Notes: generated from the sequence alone by a model not told the origin. A DNA stretch of 21,172 nt from JAMIFN01 sp035906235 (GCA_035906235.1 JAMIFN010000105.1:1-21172); one strand, 5' to 3'. Numbered from the stretch's first letter, positions 13,581 to 21,087 are shown. Program-made: numbers and translations.

Positions 13581-15194
13581 GAAGTCACGCACGCCATATT
13601 CCGCCAACACCATGTCCGCCCCACGCCAAGCCAGCATCATGCTGGGGGCGTTGAGCGCGGCGACGGGAATTTCGGGCATGAGGCTGGCATCCATGACGCG
13701 CACATTGGCCAAGCCTTTGACGCGCAAATCGGCGGGCGAAACGGGCGAAGCCGCATCTGCCCCCATGCGGCAGCTGCCGGCAAAGTGGTAGGTGGTCATG
13801 CTGGCTTTGCGCAGCCACTTCCAGAGTTTGGCCTGGCTGATGCCGGGCTTGGCGCCCGCTGATAGGGGTTTTAAACCCGCTTCGACCAAGCTGGGCTGGG
13901 CGGCAATTTGCTGGGCGCGTTCGATGCCTTGTTCCATCAACTGCTGGTCGTGCGGGCTTTGGTACCAAGCGGGGTCTATCAATGCTGCGTCTTGCGGATT
14001 TTTGCTGGCTAGGCGCACGCTGCCGCGTGAAGTGGGTTTGCCCAAAATCACCACAATGCCAAAGAGTTTCTCGACAAAGGCATCGACTGGGCGCAAAAAC
14101 ATCGCGCCATCAATGCAGCGGCGCAGCGCCCAGCGCAGCCATTTTTGCCGCAGCAAAAATTCGGGCAGGGCCAAAATCGGCAGCATGCGGTGCATGGCGT
14201 GGCGCAGGGTGGCGTGGGCGGCAAAGCCGACCCAGCACATTTGCGGCGCACCGGCTTCGCCCGTGGCGGTATCAAAGGCATAAACCTGCGGAAAAGCAAA
14301 ATCGGGTGCGGTTTTGCTGCGGTAAAACAGGCAGACATTGGGGTGGTCTTGCAGGTTTTGCCCCACGCCCGCGCTATCTAACACCACGGGCAGGCCTAGG
14401 CTGCGCAGATGTGCGGCTTCGCCCACGCCAGACAGCAGCAGCAGGCGCGGGGTTTCTAGCGCGCCCGCCGTCAAAATCACCTCTTTGCCAACCTGCACTT
14501 CATGCGTTTGGCCTTGGTGCGTATAACGCACGGACTTGGCGCTTTGCCCTTCAAAAACGATGCCTTCGACCTGTGCGCCCAGCACGATGCGCAGGTGCTG
14601 GCGCAGGGGGCTGCCTTTGTCGGCCAGCGGCTCTTTGATAAAGGCACGGTAAGAGCTGCGGCGCTTATCGCCCGCGTAGTTCATGTCGTTGGCGCCGACT
14701 TTGGCGCTCAAGTCGCCGCTGTTCAGGCCGTTTTCTGCTTGCATGCCAGCGCCAACGCAAGCCTTGATAAAGCGTTCAACAAACAGCGTGGCAAAGCGCG
14801 GGCGCGGTTGCAGGCGGGCTTCTACGGCCTCAAATGCGGGCAGGCAATCTGCCCACTGCCAGCCTGCGCCCCAGTTGGCGTAATCGCGCGCATCGCCACG
14901 GGTGTAAACCATGCCATTGACCGAGCCTGAGCCACCCATGCCGCGCCCCGTGCCTAGGTATTTGCGCCCCATGCCTGGCATCTTGGCGCTCATGCGCTGC
15001 CACATGGTGGCGTCGTTGGCAAAAGCATCTTTAAAACCATCGGCGCGCAGGGTTTCGGGGTGGGCTTCGGCGGCCTCGCCCGCTTCTAGCAGCAGCACGC
15101 TATGCCCGTTTTCAGCCAAGCGCGAGGCCACAATGCAGCCAGCCGAGCCTGCACCGATGACAACAAAATCTGCTTCTTGGGGGAGGATAACCAT
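13551..15194 (-). CDS. GMC-family FAD-dependent oxidoreductase (alcohol/choline dehydrogenase-like)
   Basis: A 547-residue flavoprotein of the glucose-methanol-choline family. The FAD-binding motif GAGSAG is at 14-19 with E37 closing the beta-alpha-beta fold. GMC signature 1 is at about 83-100 (GRGMGGSGSVNGMVYTRG) and signature 2 at 244-257 (GALETPRLLLLSGV). The active-site His is H470 in YHFAGSCRMG, with N515 in the usual second His/Asn position. Members oxidise alcohols to aldehydes, and some act on long-chain alcohols or sterols. The last residues (PLPEGEGQG) are encoded by an intergenic-type repeat and are probably not part of the ancestral protein. The gene is first in the minus-strand unit and divergent from the MarR gene; no strong ribosome binding site is seen before the ATG. 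Confidence 0.9.
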   Translation of the reverse strand: MVILPQEADFVVIGAGSAGCIVASRLAENGHSVLLLEAGEAAEAHPETLRADGFKDAFANDATMWQRMSAKMPGMGRKYLGTGRGMGGSGSVNGMVYTRGDARDYANWGAGWQWADCLPAFEAVEARLQPRPRFATLFVERFIKACVGAGMQAENGLNSGDLSAKVGANDMNYAGDKRRSSYRAFIKEPLADKGSPLRQHLRIVLGAQVEGIVFEGQSAKSVRYTHQGQTHEVQVGKEVILTAGALETPRLLLLSGVGEAAHLRSLGLPVVLDSAGVGQNLQDHPNVCLFYRSKTAPDFAFPQVYAFDTATGEAGAPQMCWVGFAAHATLRHAMHRMLPILALPEFLLRQKWLRWALRRCIDGAMFLRPVDAFVEKLFGIVVILGKPTSRGSVRLASKNPQDAALIDPAWYQSPHDQQLMEQGIERAQQIAAQPSLVEAGLKPLSAGAKPGISQAKLWKWLRKASMTTYHFAGSCRMGADAASPVSPADLRVKGLANVRVMDASLMPEIPVAALNAPSMMLAWRGADMVLAEYGVRDFPLPEGEGQG

Positions 15195-15220
15195 GGGGCG
15201 AACCGTTATACTTTGCGTTA

Positions 15221-15280
15221 ATCAGTGTGCTGATGTTTTATCAGGATGCTGATTCTAAACACAAATATCAGGGTACTGAC
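15221..15280. promoter_or_regulatory. Three palindromic operator candidates for the MarR regulator
   Basis: ATCAGTGTGCTGAT (15221-15234), ATCAGGATGCTGAT (15240-15253) and ATCAGGGTACTGAC (15267-15280) share the form ATCAG-n4-CTGAT. The first two are perfect in the 5-bp arms and the third has one change. They fill the 123-base gap between the divergent GMC and marR genes, so one protein bound here could control both directions. On the minus strand TTGTCA and TAGAAT (19 apart) overlap copies 2 and 3. On the plus strand CTGACA (15276) with TTTATA (15299) is a weak promoter candidate overlapping copy 3. Confidence 0.7.
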
Positions 15281-15317
15281 AAAGCCCGAGTAAAAATATT
15301 TATAGGTAAAAACCCTA

Positions 15318-15743
15318 GTGGAAACGGGATTCATTTGGTCCATCGACCTACTCAGCCATTTGGTGCGCCAGCAGATCAACGCCCTGCTCGCGTCCTTGGG
15401 GCTGACTTTTCCGAAATATTCGGCGCTTAAGGCGATAGAAGATAGGCAAGCACTAACCAATGCGGATTTAGCACGCGCCTGTTTGGTGCGCCCGCAAACC
15501 ATGAACAGCATCGTGCGGGATATGGAAAGCGCTGGCCTGATTGCTGCCGAATCCGACCCCGATCACAGCCTGAAAATCCTCTACCGCTTAAGCCCCAAGG
15601 GGCAGCACTTGCTGCGCGAGGCGCATATGATCGTGCGCGGCTTGGAGGAGCTTTTCCTCATCGGCTTGGGCGAAGCCAAGGTGCGCGAAATGCAAGACAT
15701 GATGGCCAACACCTTGGCGCGTATGCAGCAGTTTGGGCGTTAA
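15318..15743 (+). CDS. MarR-family transcriptional regulator
   Basis: A 141-residue winged-helix regulator. The dimerisation helix at the N-terminus (IDLLSHLVRQQINALLASLGLTFPKYSALKAI) leads into LTNADLARACLVRPQTMNSIVRDMESAGLIAAESD, the helix-turn-helix and recognition helix, and then the wing (about 85-97: HSLKILYRLSPKG) and a C-terminal helix. The start is a GTG: an in-frame TAG at 15303-15305 leaves no ATG option upstream. MarR proteins usually repress a neighbouring divergent gene and release it on binding a small, often phenolic or lipid-like, ligand. Here the target is likely the GMC-led operon and itself, through the three palindromes in the gap. Confidence 0.9.
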   Translation: METGFIWSIDLLSHLVRQQINALLASLGLTFPKYSALKAIEDRQALTNADLARACLVRPQTMNSIVRDMESAGLIAAESDPDHSLKILYRLSPKGQHLLREAHMIVRGLEELFLIGLGEAKVREMQDMMANTLARMQQFGR

Positions 15744-15747
15744 GGGA

Positions 15748-15768
15748 GATGCCTTTTTTACTGGCATC
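15748..15768 (+). terminator. Small hairpin after marR
   Basis: GATGCC (15748-15753) and GGCATC (15763-15768) are inverted around a T-rich loop, five bases after the stop codon. There is no T-run after the stem, so it is a weak terminator candidate. Confidence 0.35.
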
Positions 15769-15840
15769 CTTAAACCGGACTGGCGATGGAGATCTGGCCA
15801 AGGCTAGCTGGCAGTATTTTTTATTAAAATGGGCAAAATT

Positions 15841-15865
15841 GCAGGTAAAACCTGCCTGAGCAGCT
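15841..15865 (-). repeat. Dispersed short repeat, copy 4
   Basis: On the minus strand it reads AGCTGCTCAGGCAGG then TTTTACCTGC. It lies in the marR-lipA gap (15744-15937), which otherwise holds only the hairpin after marR and no recognisable gene. Confidence 0.8.
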
Positions 15866-15937
15866 CATTTTTTAATAGCTGTAATCATCCACTTGATGCG
15901 GCTTGCCCGCCCTTCATCGCACTTGACTGCCCTTGTT

Positions 15938-16936
15938 ATGGCCACTGACAGCTCCAACACCATCCGCACTGCCCAAGCTGCAGCCGATTACAACGCCAGC
16001 CTGAAGCAAAAAGCCCAGGCCAAGCTGGCCCGCATCCCTATCAAAGTCGATGGCGGCGCGCCGGTGCTGAAAAAGCCCGATTGGATCCGCGTCAAAGCCG
16101 GTAGCGTGAACACGCGCTTTTACGAAATCAAGCAAATTCTGCGCGAGAACAATCTGCACACCGTGTGCGAAGAGGCCAGCTGCCCCAATATCGGCGAATG
16201 CTTTGGCAGCGGCACAGCCACCTTCATGATCATGGGCGATAAATGCACGCGCCGCTGCCCGTTTTGCGATGTTGGCCACGGCCGCCCCGACCCGCTGGAT
16301 GCCAATGAGCCCGAAAACCTGGCCAAAACCATCGCCCAGCTGCGCCTGAACTATGTGGTGATTACCAGTGTGGACAGGGACGATTTGCGCGATGGGGGCT
16401 CGCAACACTTTGTCGATTGCATCCAGCGCATTCGCGCGCTTTCGCCCGCCACGCAGATTGAGATTTTGACGCCCGATTTCCGGGGTCGCGACGAGCGCGC
16501 GCTGAACATTTTGCTGGCTGCGCCGCCCGATGTGATGAACCACAATCTGGAAACCGTGCCCCGTTTATACAAAGAGGCGCGCCCCGGGTCTGACTACCAA
16601 TTCAGCCTGAATTTGCTGAAAAAGTTCAAGGCGCTCAACCCCAACACGCCGACCAAAAGCGGCATCATGGTGGGCTTGGGCGAAACCGACGACGAGATTT
16701 TGCAAACCATGCGCGATATGCGCGCGCATGACATCGACATGCTGACCATAGGCCAGTATTTGGCGCCGACCACAGCGCATTTGCCTGTGCGCCGCTATGT
16801 GCACCCCGATACCTTCAAAATGCTAGAGCGCGAGGCCTATGCCATGGGCTTTCAACGCGCCACAGTGGGGGCGCTGGTGCGCAGCAGCTACCACGCCGAT
16901 GCACAAGCGCATGGGGTGCAGACGGGGCAATCCTAG
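15938..16936 (+). CDS. lipA: Lipoyl synthase
   Basis: LipA is a radical SAM enzyme that inserts two sulfur atoms into protein-bound octanoyl groups to make the lipoyl cofactor. The auxiliary cluster cysteines C77, C82 and C88 lie in CEEASCPNIGEC, and the radical SAM cluster C103, C107 and C110 in CTRRCPFC. The C-terminal RSSYHA holds the conserved serine that binds the auxiliary cluster. I chose the ATG at 15938 (332 residues), which gives the usual family length and N-terminus. The frame stays open to an ATG at 15896 (346 residues), and neither start has a strong ribosome binding site. Its frequent partner lipB is not next to it; marR lies upstream instead. Confidence 0.95.
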   Translation: MATDSSNTIRTAQAAADYNASLKQKAQAKLARIPIKVDGGAPVLKKPDWIRVKAGSVNTRFYEIKQILRENNLHTVCEEASCPNIGECFGSGTATFMIMGDKCTRRCPFCDVGHGRPDPLDANEPENLAKTIAQLRLNYVVITSVDRDDLRDGGSQHFVDCIQRIRALSPATQIEILTPDFRGRDERALNILLAAPPDVMNHNLETVPRLYKEARPGSDYQFSLNLLKKFKALNPNTPTKSGIMVGLGETDDEILQTMRDMRAHDIDMLTIGQYLAPTTAHLPVRRYVHPDTFKMLEREAYAMGFQRATVGALVRSSYHADAQAHGVQTGQS

Positions 16937-16967
16937 GCTGGCAATAGCCTGAGCGTGGAAAGGGTTT

Positions 16968-17180
16968 CGTCATCCCAGCACAAACCCCGTCATCCCAATA
17001 CAAATCCCGTCATCCCAGCGTAGGCTGGGATCCACTCCGCTGATGCCTAAGACCCGCAGCGTGACCTAGGGTTTCGGCTGGTGGATTCCCGCCTTCGCGG
17101 GAATGACGAGGTAGTGGGGTGCGGTTGGTTGGGCTTCGTCATTCCCGTGGCCTGCTAGCGTAGCTAAAACGGGAATCCAT
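16968..17180. repeat. Cluster of REP-like repeats between lipA and hscA
   Basis: The gap 16937-17300 between convergent lipA and hscA contains no gene. It holds three copies of CGTCATCCCA at an exact 20-base period (16968, 16988, 17008). The last runs into the palindrome ATCCCAGCGTAGGCTGGGAT (17012-17031). Then come GGATTCCCGCCTTCGCGGGA with its ATGACGA tail (17083-17109), and a longer inverted pair CGTCATTCCCG ... CGGGAATCCATG (17137-17181). These are dRS3/REP-like intergenic repeats. Confidence 0.8.
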
Positions 17181-17227
17181 GTATTCGCTATCCCAGCAAA
17201 AATCCCCAAAAACACCATCAAAAAAAT

Positions 17228-17257
17228 GAGCTGCTCAGGCAGGTTTGGCGGCCTAAA
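17228..17257 (+). repeat. Dispersed short repeat, copy 5
   Basis: GAGCTGCTCAGGCAGG then TTTGGCGGCCTAAA, just downstream of the hscA stop codon. Confidence 0.8.
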
Positions 17258-17300
17258 ACGCGGATTTGGCTTGTGAAAACCCAAGCCTCAGCACGCTGTT

Positions 17301-19157
17301 CTACAGCGCATCTAGGGTTTTGCCTTCCAGCGCGCTGACGATGCTTTGGTTCATGCGCCTGCCGGCAAAATCGTCGGTAGCCTGCACCAGGGCCACGGTT
17401 GCCGCTTCAATGGTGCCAGGCTCGCTGCTGCGCTCAATGGCGGCTTGCAAATCAGCCACATAAAGGTCGATGTCGGTGCGTTCGGTGCTGCTGAGTAAAT
17501 GCCCATCGGCAGCCAGTGCTGTTTGCAAGGATTGCAGCAGTTGGATGCCAGCGAGCTTGGCCTCGGCCAGGGCGCGGGCGGCGATGTCCTCTTTGGCGTT
17601 GCGAAAGCTCTCTTGCAGCATGCGGGTGATGTCGCCATCGCTTAAGCCATAGCTGGGCTTGACATCGATTTTGGCCTCTACGCCTGTGGATTCTTCTTTG
17701 GCGGAGACTTGCAGCAGGCCGTCGGCATCCACGGTAAAGGTGACGCGGATACGCGCCGCACCTGCGGCCATGGGCGGAATGCCGCGCAATTCAAAGCGCG
17801 CCAAGCTGCGGCAGTTGGCGACCAAATCGCGTTCGCCCTGCAGCACATGGATGGCTAGGGCGGTTTGCCCGTCTTTAAAAGTGGTGAAGTCTTGCGCCAT
17901 GGCGCAGGGGATGGTGGTGTTGCGCGGAATGATGTGCTCGACCAGTCCGCCCATGGTTTCTAGGCCCAGCGACAGGGGCGTGACATCCAATAACAGCAGT
18001 GCCTGCCCCACATGGTTGCCCGCCAGTTGGTGCGCAGAGATGGATGCGCCCAGCGCCACGACTTCGTCGGGGTTGAGGTTGGTGAGCGGCTTGCTGCCAA
18101 AAAACTCGCCTACCGCCTCTTGCACAGCCAAAAGGCGGGTGGAGCCACCGACCATGACCACGCCGTCGATCTCGTCCTTGCCCAGCTTGGCATCGCGCAG
18201 GGCGCGTTTGACGATGCCTAGGCTGCGCTCTATCCAGGGGCGGGCAATTTCGGCCAGTTGCTCGCGATTGATGCTGACGCTATAGGGGCGGCTGCCCAGT
18301 ACCAGGGTGAATTGCGCGCCGGGGTGTTCGCTCAGCGCTTCTTTGGCGCGTTTGGCCATGGCCAATAAAGCAGCTTTTTCTTGGGGGCTGGCCGGTTGCG
18401 CAGCCGCAGCCCCAGCCAGCCAGTCGGCTACGGCGCGGTCGATGTCGTCGCCGCCTAAAGCCGTGTCGCCCGCAGTGGCGACGACTTCAAACACACCTTC
18501 AGACAGGCGCAAGATAGACAGGTCAAAAGTGCCGCCGCCCAAGTCATACACCGCATAAGTGCCGCGCGAATTTTGGTCTAAACCATAGGCAATGGCCGCC
18601 GCCGTGGGTTCGTTAATCAGGCGCAGCACATGCAGGCCAGCTAATTTGGCCGCGTCTTTGGTGGCCTGGCGCTGGGCATCGTCAAAATAGGCGGGCACGG
18701 TAATCACCGCGCCAAACACTTCGTCGTCAAAACTGTCCTCAGCGCGTTGGCGCAGGGTGGCCAAAATCTCGGCGGCAATCTCGACAGGCGATTTATCGCC
18801 ACCGTTGGGCGTGCGGATCATGACTTGACCGGGCTGGTCCAGCAATTCGTAACTGGTCTGCCCTTCGGCAATATCGGCTTTGCCGCGCCCCATTAAGCGC
18901 TTGGCTGAGGTGATGGTGTTGGCCGGGTCGCTGCTGATGTGCTCCAGCGCCGCCCAGCCGATGTCGCGCCCTTGCTCGGTGTAGCGCAGGGCAGATGGCA
19001 AGAGCACGCGGCCTTGTAAATCGGGCAGGCATTCGGGCATACCGTGGCGCAAGGCGGCTACCAAAGAATGGGTGGTGCCTAAATCTATGCCGATGGCGAG
19101 GCGATTTTGGTGGGGGGCAGGGGTCTGCCCAGGTTCTGAGAGTTGGAGTAAGGCCAT
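17301..19157 (-). CDS. hscA: HscA, Hsp70-type chaperone for iron-sulfur cluster assembly
   Basis: A 618-residue Hsp70-family chaperone that with HscB helps pass Fe-S clusters from IscU to target proteins. The N-terminus MALLQLSEPG and the length (E. coli about 616) are typical of HscA rather than DnaK. The ATPase motifs are visible: IGIDLGTTHS at 22-31, AVYDLGGGTFDLSIL near 200, and VVMVGGSTR near 330. The substrate-binding domain starts around 390 with LLLDVTPLSLGLETMGG. There is no hscB upstream and no fdx downstream, unlike the usual isc operon order. The ATG at 19157 is well supported by homology. The Fe-S proteins of this window (LipA, the P450 ferredoxin) depend on cluster assembly, but no specific link is shown. 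Confidence 0.95.
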   Translation of the reverse strand: MALLQLSEPGQTPAPHQNRLAIGIDLGTTHSLVAALRHGMPECLPDLQGRVLLPSALRYTEQGRDIGWAALEHISSDPANTITSAKRLMGRGKADIAEGQTSYELLDQPGQVMIRTPNGGDKSPVEIAAEILATLRQRAEDSFDDEVFGAVITVPAYFDDAQRQATKDAAKLAGLHVLRLINEPTAAAIAYGLDQNSRGTYAVYDLGGGTFDLSILRLSEGVFEVVATAGDTALGGDDIDRAVADWLAGAAAAQPASPQEKAALLAMAKRAKEALSEHPGAQFTLVLGSRPYSVSINREQLAEIARPWIERSLGIVKRALRDAKLGKDEIDGVVMVGGSTRLLAVQEAVGEFFGSKPLTNLNPDEVVALGASISAHQLAGNHVGQALLLLDVTPLSLGLETMGGLVEHIIPRNTTIPCAMAQDFTTFKDGQTALAIHVLQGERDLVANCRSLARFELRGIPPMAAGAARIRVTFTVDADGLLQVSAKEESTGVEAKIDVKPSYGLSDGDITRMLQESFRNAKEDIAARALAEAKLAGIQLLQSLQTALAADGHLLSSTERTDIDLYVADLQAAIERSSEPGTIEAATVALVQATDDFAGRRMNQSIVSALEGKTLDAL

Positions 19158-19223
19158 GGCGGTTGCGGCTGCGACGAAGCGATAAACCTCGTATTGTAAA
19201 AAGCCCTGACGCCAGCCAGCCTT

Positions 19224-19239
19224 GCATGATGAGTCATGC
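19224..19239. promoter_or_regulatory. 16-bp dyad upstream of hscA
   Basis: GCATGA-TGAG-TCATGC, six-base arms, 66 bases upstream of the hscA start. It could be an operator or a chance dyad. The gene-free stretch 19158-19618 holds only this and the inserted element at 19316-19478. Confidence 0.3.
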
Positions 19240-19315
19240 CAGTAAGGTTTTTAAGGATATGGTTTGGCGGGGGCTTTAGGTCGCATTTCCACATCTTCGC
19301 CAAGCGTTTCCTTAG

Positions 19316-19478
19316 GGAGCCTCTGCAAAACCCCCTTTCGGCGCTGGCATCTCACCATCAGGCGGGCTACTTTGCTGCAAAAAACTCACCAGAACACCCG
19401 CTATGGCTCGTTTTTTAGCCTCGTATCCCATCCTGATGGATGAGCGCCCGCATCCAAAAAGGGTTTTGCGGAGGCTCC
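19316..19478. mobile_element. 163-bp MITE-like element with TTAG target duplication
   Basis: Terminal inverted repeats: GGAGCCTCTGCAAAACCC at 19316-19333 and, on the opposite strand from 19478, GGAGCCTCCGCAAAACCC; 20 of 23 end bases match. TTAG flanks both sides (19312-19315 and 19479-19482), a perfect 4-base target duplication of the YTAR type used by IS5-group transposons. The interior has no transposase and carries an inner CCATCAGG / CCTGATGG pair (19355, 19432). It is probably a non-autonomous derivative of an IS5-like element. Confidence 0.85.
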
Positions 19479-19618
19479 TTAGGGTTTTTATGGTGAAGAA
19501 ACAACAAAATAATCCGCCATAATGCCTTGCGTCGTATTTGTGCGACACCCGGAGTTGGGTTAAGCCTTGGTATGGCTGTTCATGCGCATCGGTATATAAG
19601 TAATAAGAGGGAAGTGAG

Positions 19619-20347
19619 ATGGCAAATATTTTGGTGGTGGATGATGAGCTAGGTATCCGCGACTTGCTGCTCGAGATCTTGAATGATGAAGGGCATGCAG
19701 TGGAGCTGGCTGATAGTGCATCAAGTGCCCGTGCGGCGCGTCAGCGCTGTGCCGATCCGTTTGACCTCATCCTTCTGGATATTTGGATGCCCGATACGGA
19801 CGGCGTCACCTTGCTTAAAGAATGGTCGGCTTCGGGGCAGTTGTGCATGCCTGTAATTATGATGAGTGGGCATGCCACGATCGACACTGCTGTGGAAGCG
19901 ACAAAAATTGGCGCCCACGCTTTTCTGGAAAAGCCCATTACCCTGCAGAAATTGTTGAAAGCGGTCAATGAAGGGCTGGAGCGCAATGCACGGCAAAAGG
20001 CATTTCGTTCGGCTATGCCAGCAGCTGCAGCGATGAAGTTGATGGGCTTGCCACCTACGGCGCCGAACGAGGCAGTCGCTAGCCCCAGTCCTATTGCAGC
20101 GGTAACCCCGCTCGTTGTGGCACGCCCCCCAGGGCCGGCGGCAGAACAAAGTTTTGTGTTAGACATGCCTTTGCGCGAAGCCCGCGATGTGTTTGAAAAA
20201 GCCTATTTCGAGTTCCACCTGTCGCAAGAGTTAGGCTCGATGACGCGTGTGGCTGAGAAAACCGGCCTCGAGCGCACCCATCTTTATCGCAAGCTCAAGC
20301 AGCTGGGCGTGGATCTCAGCCGCAACAAACGCGCGGTGAATGCATAA
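19619..20347 (+). CDS. Response regulator, NtrX-like receiver plus Fis-type HTH without AAA+ domain
   Basis: A 242-residue two-component response regulator. The receiver domain (1-120) has acidic residues D8/D9, phospho-acceptor D54 in LLDIWMPD, S83 in MMSGHAT and K105 in LEKPI. An Ala/Pro-rich linker (about 130-185) replaces the sigma-54 ATPase domain found in NtrX/NtrC. The C-terminus (about 190-242) is a Fis-type DNA-binding helix-turn-helix: SMTRVAEKTGLERTHLYRKLKQLGV. GAGGGAAG lies just before the ATG. Short NtrX-like regulators of this type occur in Burkholderiales, usually next to a membrane histidine kinase. No kinase is adjacent here; a MITE-like element lies 140 bases upstream instead. 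Because the sigma-54 activator domain is missing, it is likely a repressor or a classical activator. Confidence 0.9.
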   Translation: MANILVVDDELGIRDLLLEILNDEGHAVELADSASSARAARQRCADPFDLILLDIWMPDTDGVTLLKEWSASGQLCMPVIMMSGHATIDTAVEATKIGAHAFLEKPITLQKLLKAVNEGLERNARQKAFRSAMPAAAAMKLMGLPPTAPNEAVASPSPIAAVTPLVVARPPGPAAEQSFVLDMPLREARDVFEKAYFEFHLSQELGSMTRVAEKTGLERTHLYRKLKQLGVDLSRNKRAVNA

Positions 20348-20405
20348 AGCCTGCGCGCTCATGCGCAAACTTCCTTAGGTCTATTGCGCTGGGCTATCAA
20401 TATTC

Positions 20406-20437
20406 ATAGCTGCTCAGGCAGCTTTTGCGGCTTAAAA
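20406..20437 (+). repeat. Dispersed short repeat, copy 6
   Basis: ATAGCTGCTCAGGCAGC then TTTTGCGGCTTAAA, between the response regulator and the atp operon. Confidence 0.85.
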
Positions 20438-20458
20438 CCCCAAAATATGAGCCGAAAA

Positions 20459-20482
20459 TGAAATCGACCTTGGTCGATTTCA
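20459..20482. promoter_or_regulatory. 24-bp palindrome upstream of the atp promoter
   Basis: TGAAATCGACC-TT-GGTCGATTTCA: 11-base perfect arms around TT. There is no T-run after it, so it is not a usual terminator. It lies about 50 bases upstream of the TATAAT of the atp operon, and AAATCGAC recurs at 20524-20531. It may be an operator or transcript end structure. Confidence 0.5.
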
Positions 20483-20532
20483 GTGTTTGTGCTCTTTGCG
20501 CTGACTTTGCCCGTGTTAAAAGCAAATCGACA

Positions 20533-20538
20533 TATAAT
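20533..20538 (+). promoter_or_regulatory. -10 box of the atp operon promoter
   Basis: A perfect TATAAT lies 55 bases before the atpI start codon. The best upstream match, TTGCCC at 20507, is 20 bases away, longer than the ideal 17, so the -35 element is uncertain. Confidence 0.6.
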
Positions 20539-20593
20539 GCTGGGCTTTTCACGCTTACGCGAACCTCAAAACCCAAGGCCGCAGGAGACCAAT

Positions 20594-21082
20594 ATGCCCG
20601 CAGACCCTTGGCTTGATAGCGAGCAGTGCGCGTCCGACTTTTCCCCGCTAGACCGTCAGCAAGCGCAGGCTTTGCAGGCTGAGCAAGGGGTTTTGTGTCT
20701 GATTTGCGCCTGGGGCTGGCAAGGTGCTTTGGCGGCTGTATTGCTGCTTGGGCTCTATGGTTGGGGCTTGGGGTGGTCGGTTTGGTGTTCGGCTTTGGTG
20801 GGGGTGCTCGCGGCTTGGTTGCCGCAGGCGCTGTTTCTGCTAGGTGCTGGGCGAAAAATTGGGCAAATGGCTGCGGCAGCTTGGCTGGTGCAGTTGTTTT
20901 GCTGGGAAGCAGTGAAGTTGGTATTGACGCTGGTGCTGATGGCGCTGGCGGCAGTGTGGATTCGAGATGTGAGTTGGTTGGCGTTGCTGCTGGCTTTCAT
21001 CTTTACGCTAAAAGTCGGTTGGGGGGCGCTTTTTGTGCAGCATTTGCGCAGGGCTACTTCGGCGGGCACAGTCTCAAGGTGA
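20594..21082 (+). CDS. atpI: ATP synthase subunit I
   Basis: A 162-residue membrane protein encoded first in the atp operon, thought to help assemble the c-ring of the F-type ATP synthase. It has an acidic and Gln-rich N-terminus and then four hydrophobic segments: near 38-60 (VLCLICAWGWQGALAAVLLL), 64-90, 97-122 and 124-145. The ATG at 20594 has AGGAGA six bases upstream; the frame is open further upstream, but that part overlaps the promoter. Five bases separate it from atpB. Confidence 0.9.
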   Translation: MPADPWLDSEQCASDFSPLDRQQAQALQAEQGVLCLICAWGWQGALAAVLLLGLYGWGLGWSVWCSALVGVLAAWLPQALFLLGAGRKIGQMAAAAWLVQLFCWEAVKLVLTLVLMALAAVWIRDVSWLALLLAFIFTLKVGWGALFVQHLRRATSAGTVSR

Positions 21083-21087
21083 TTTGA

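Noticed and set aside
16968..17031. Possible CRISPR array from the regular 20-base spacing
   Set aside because: Repeats are only about 10-12 bases and the spacers are about 8-10 bases and similar to each other; no cas genes. They are REP-like repeats.
20483..20593. Longer start for atpI
   Set aside because: The extension covers the TATAAT promoter and lacks family similarity, while the ATG at 20594 has a good ribosome binding site.
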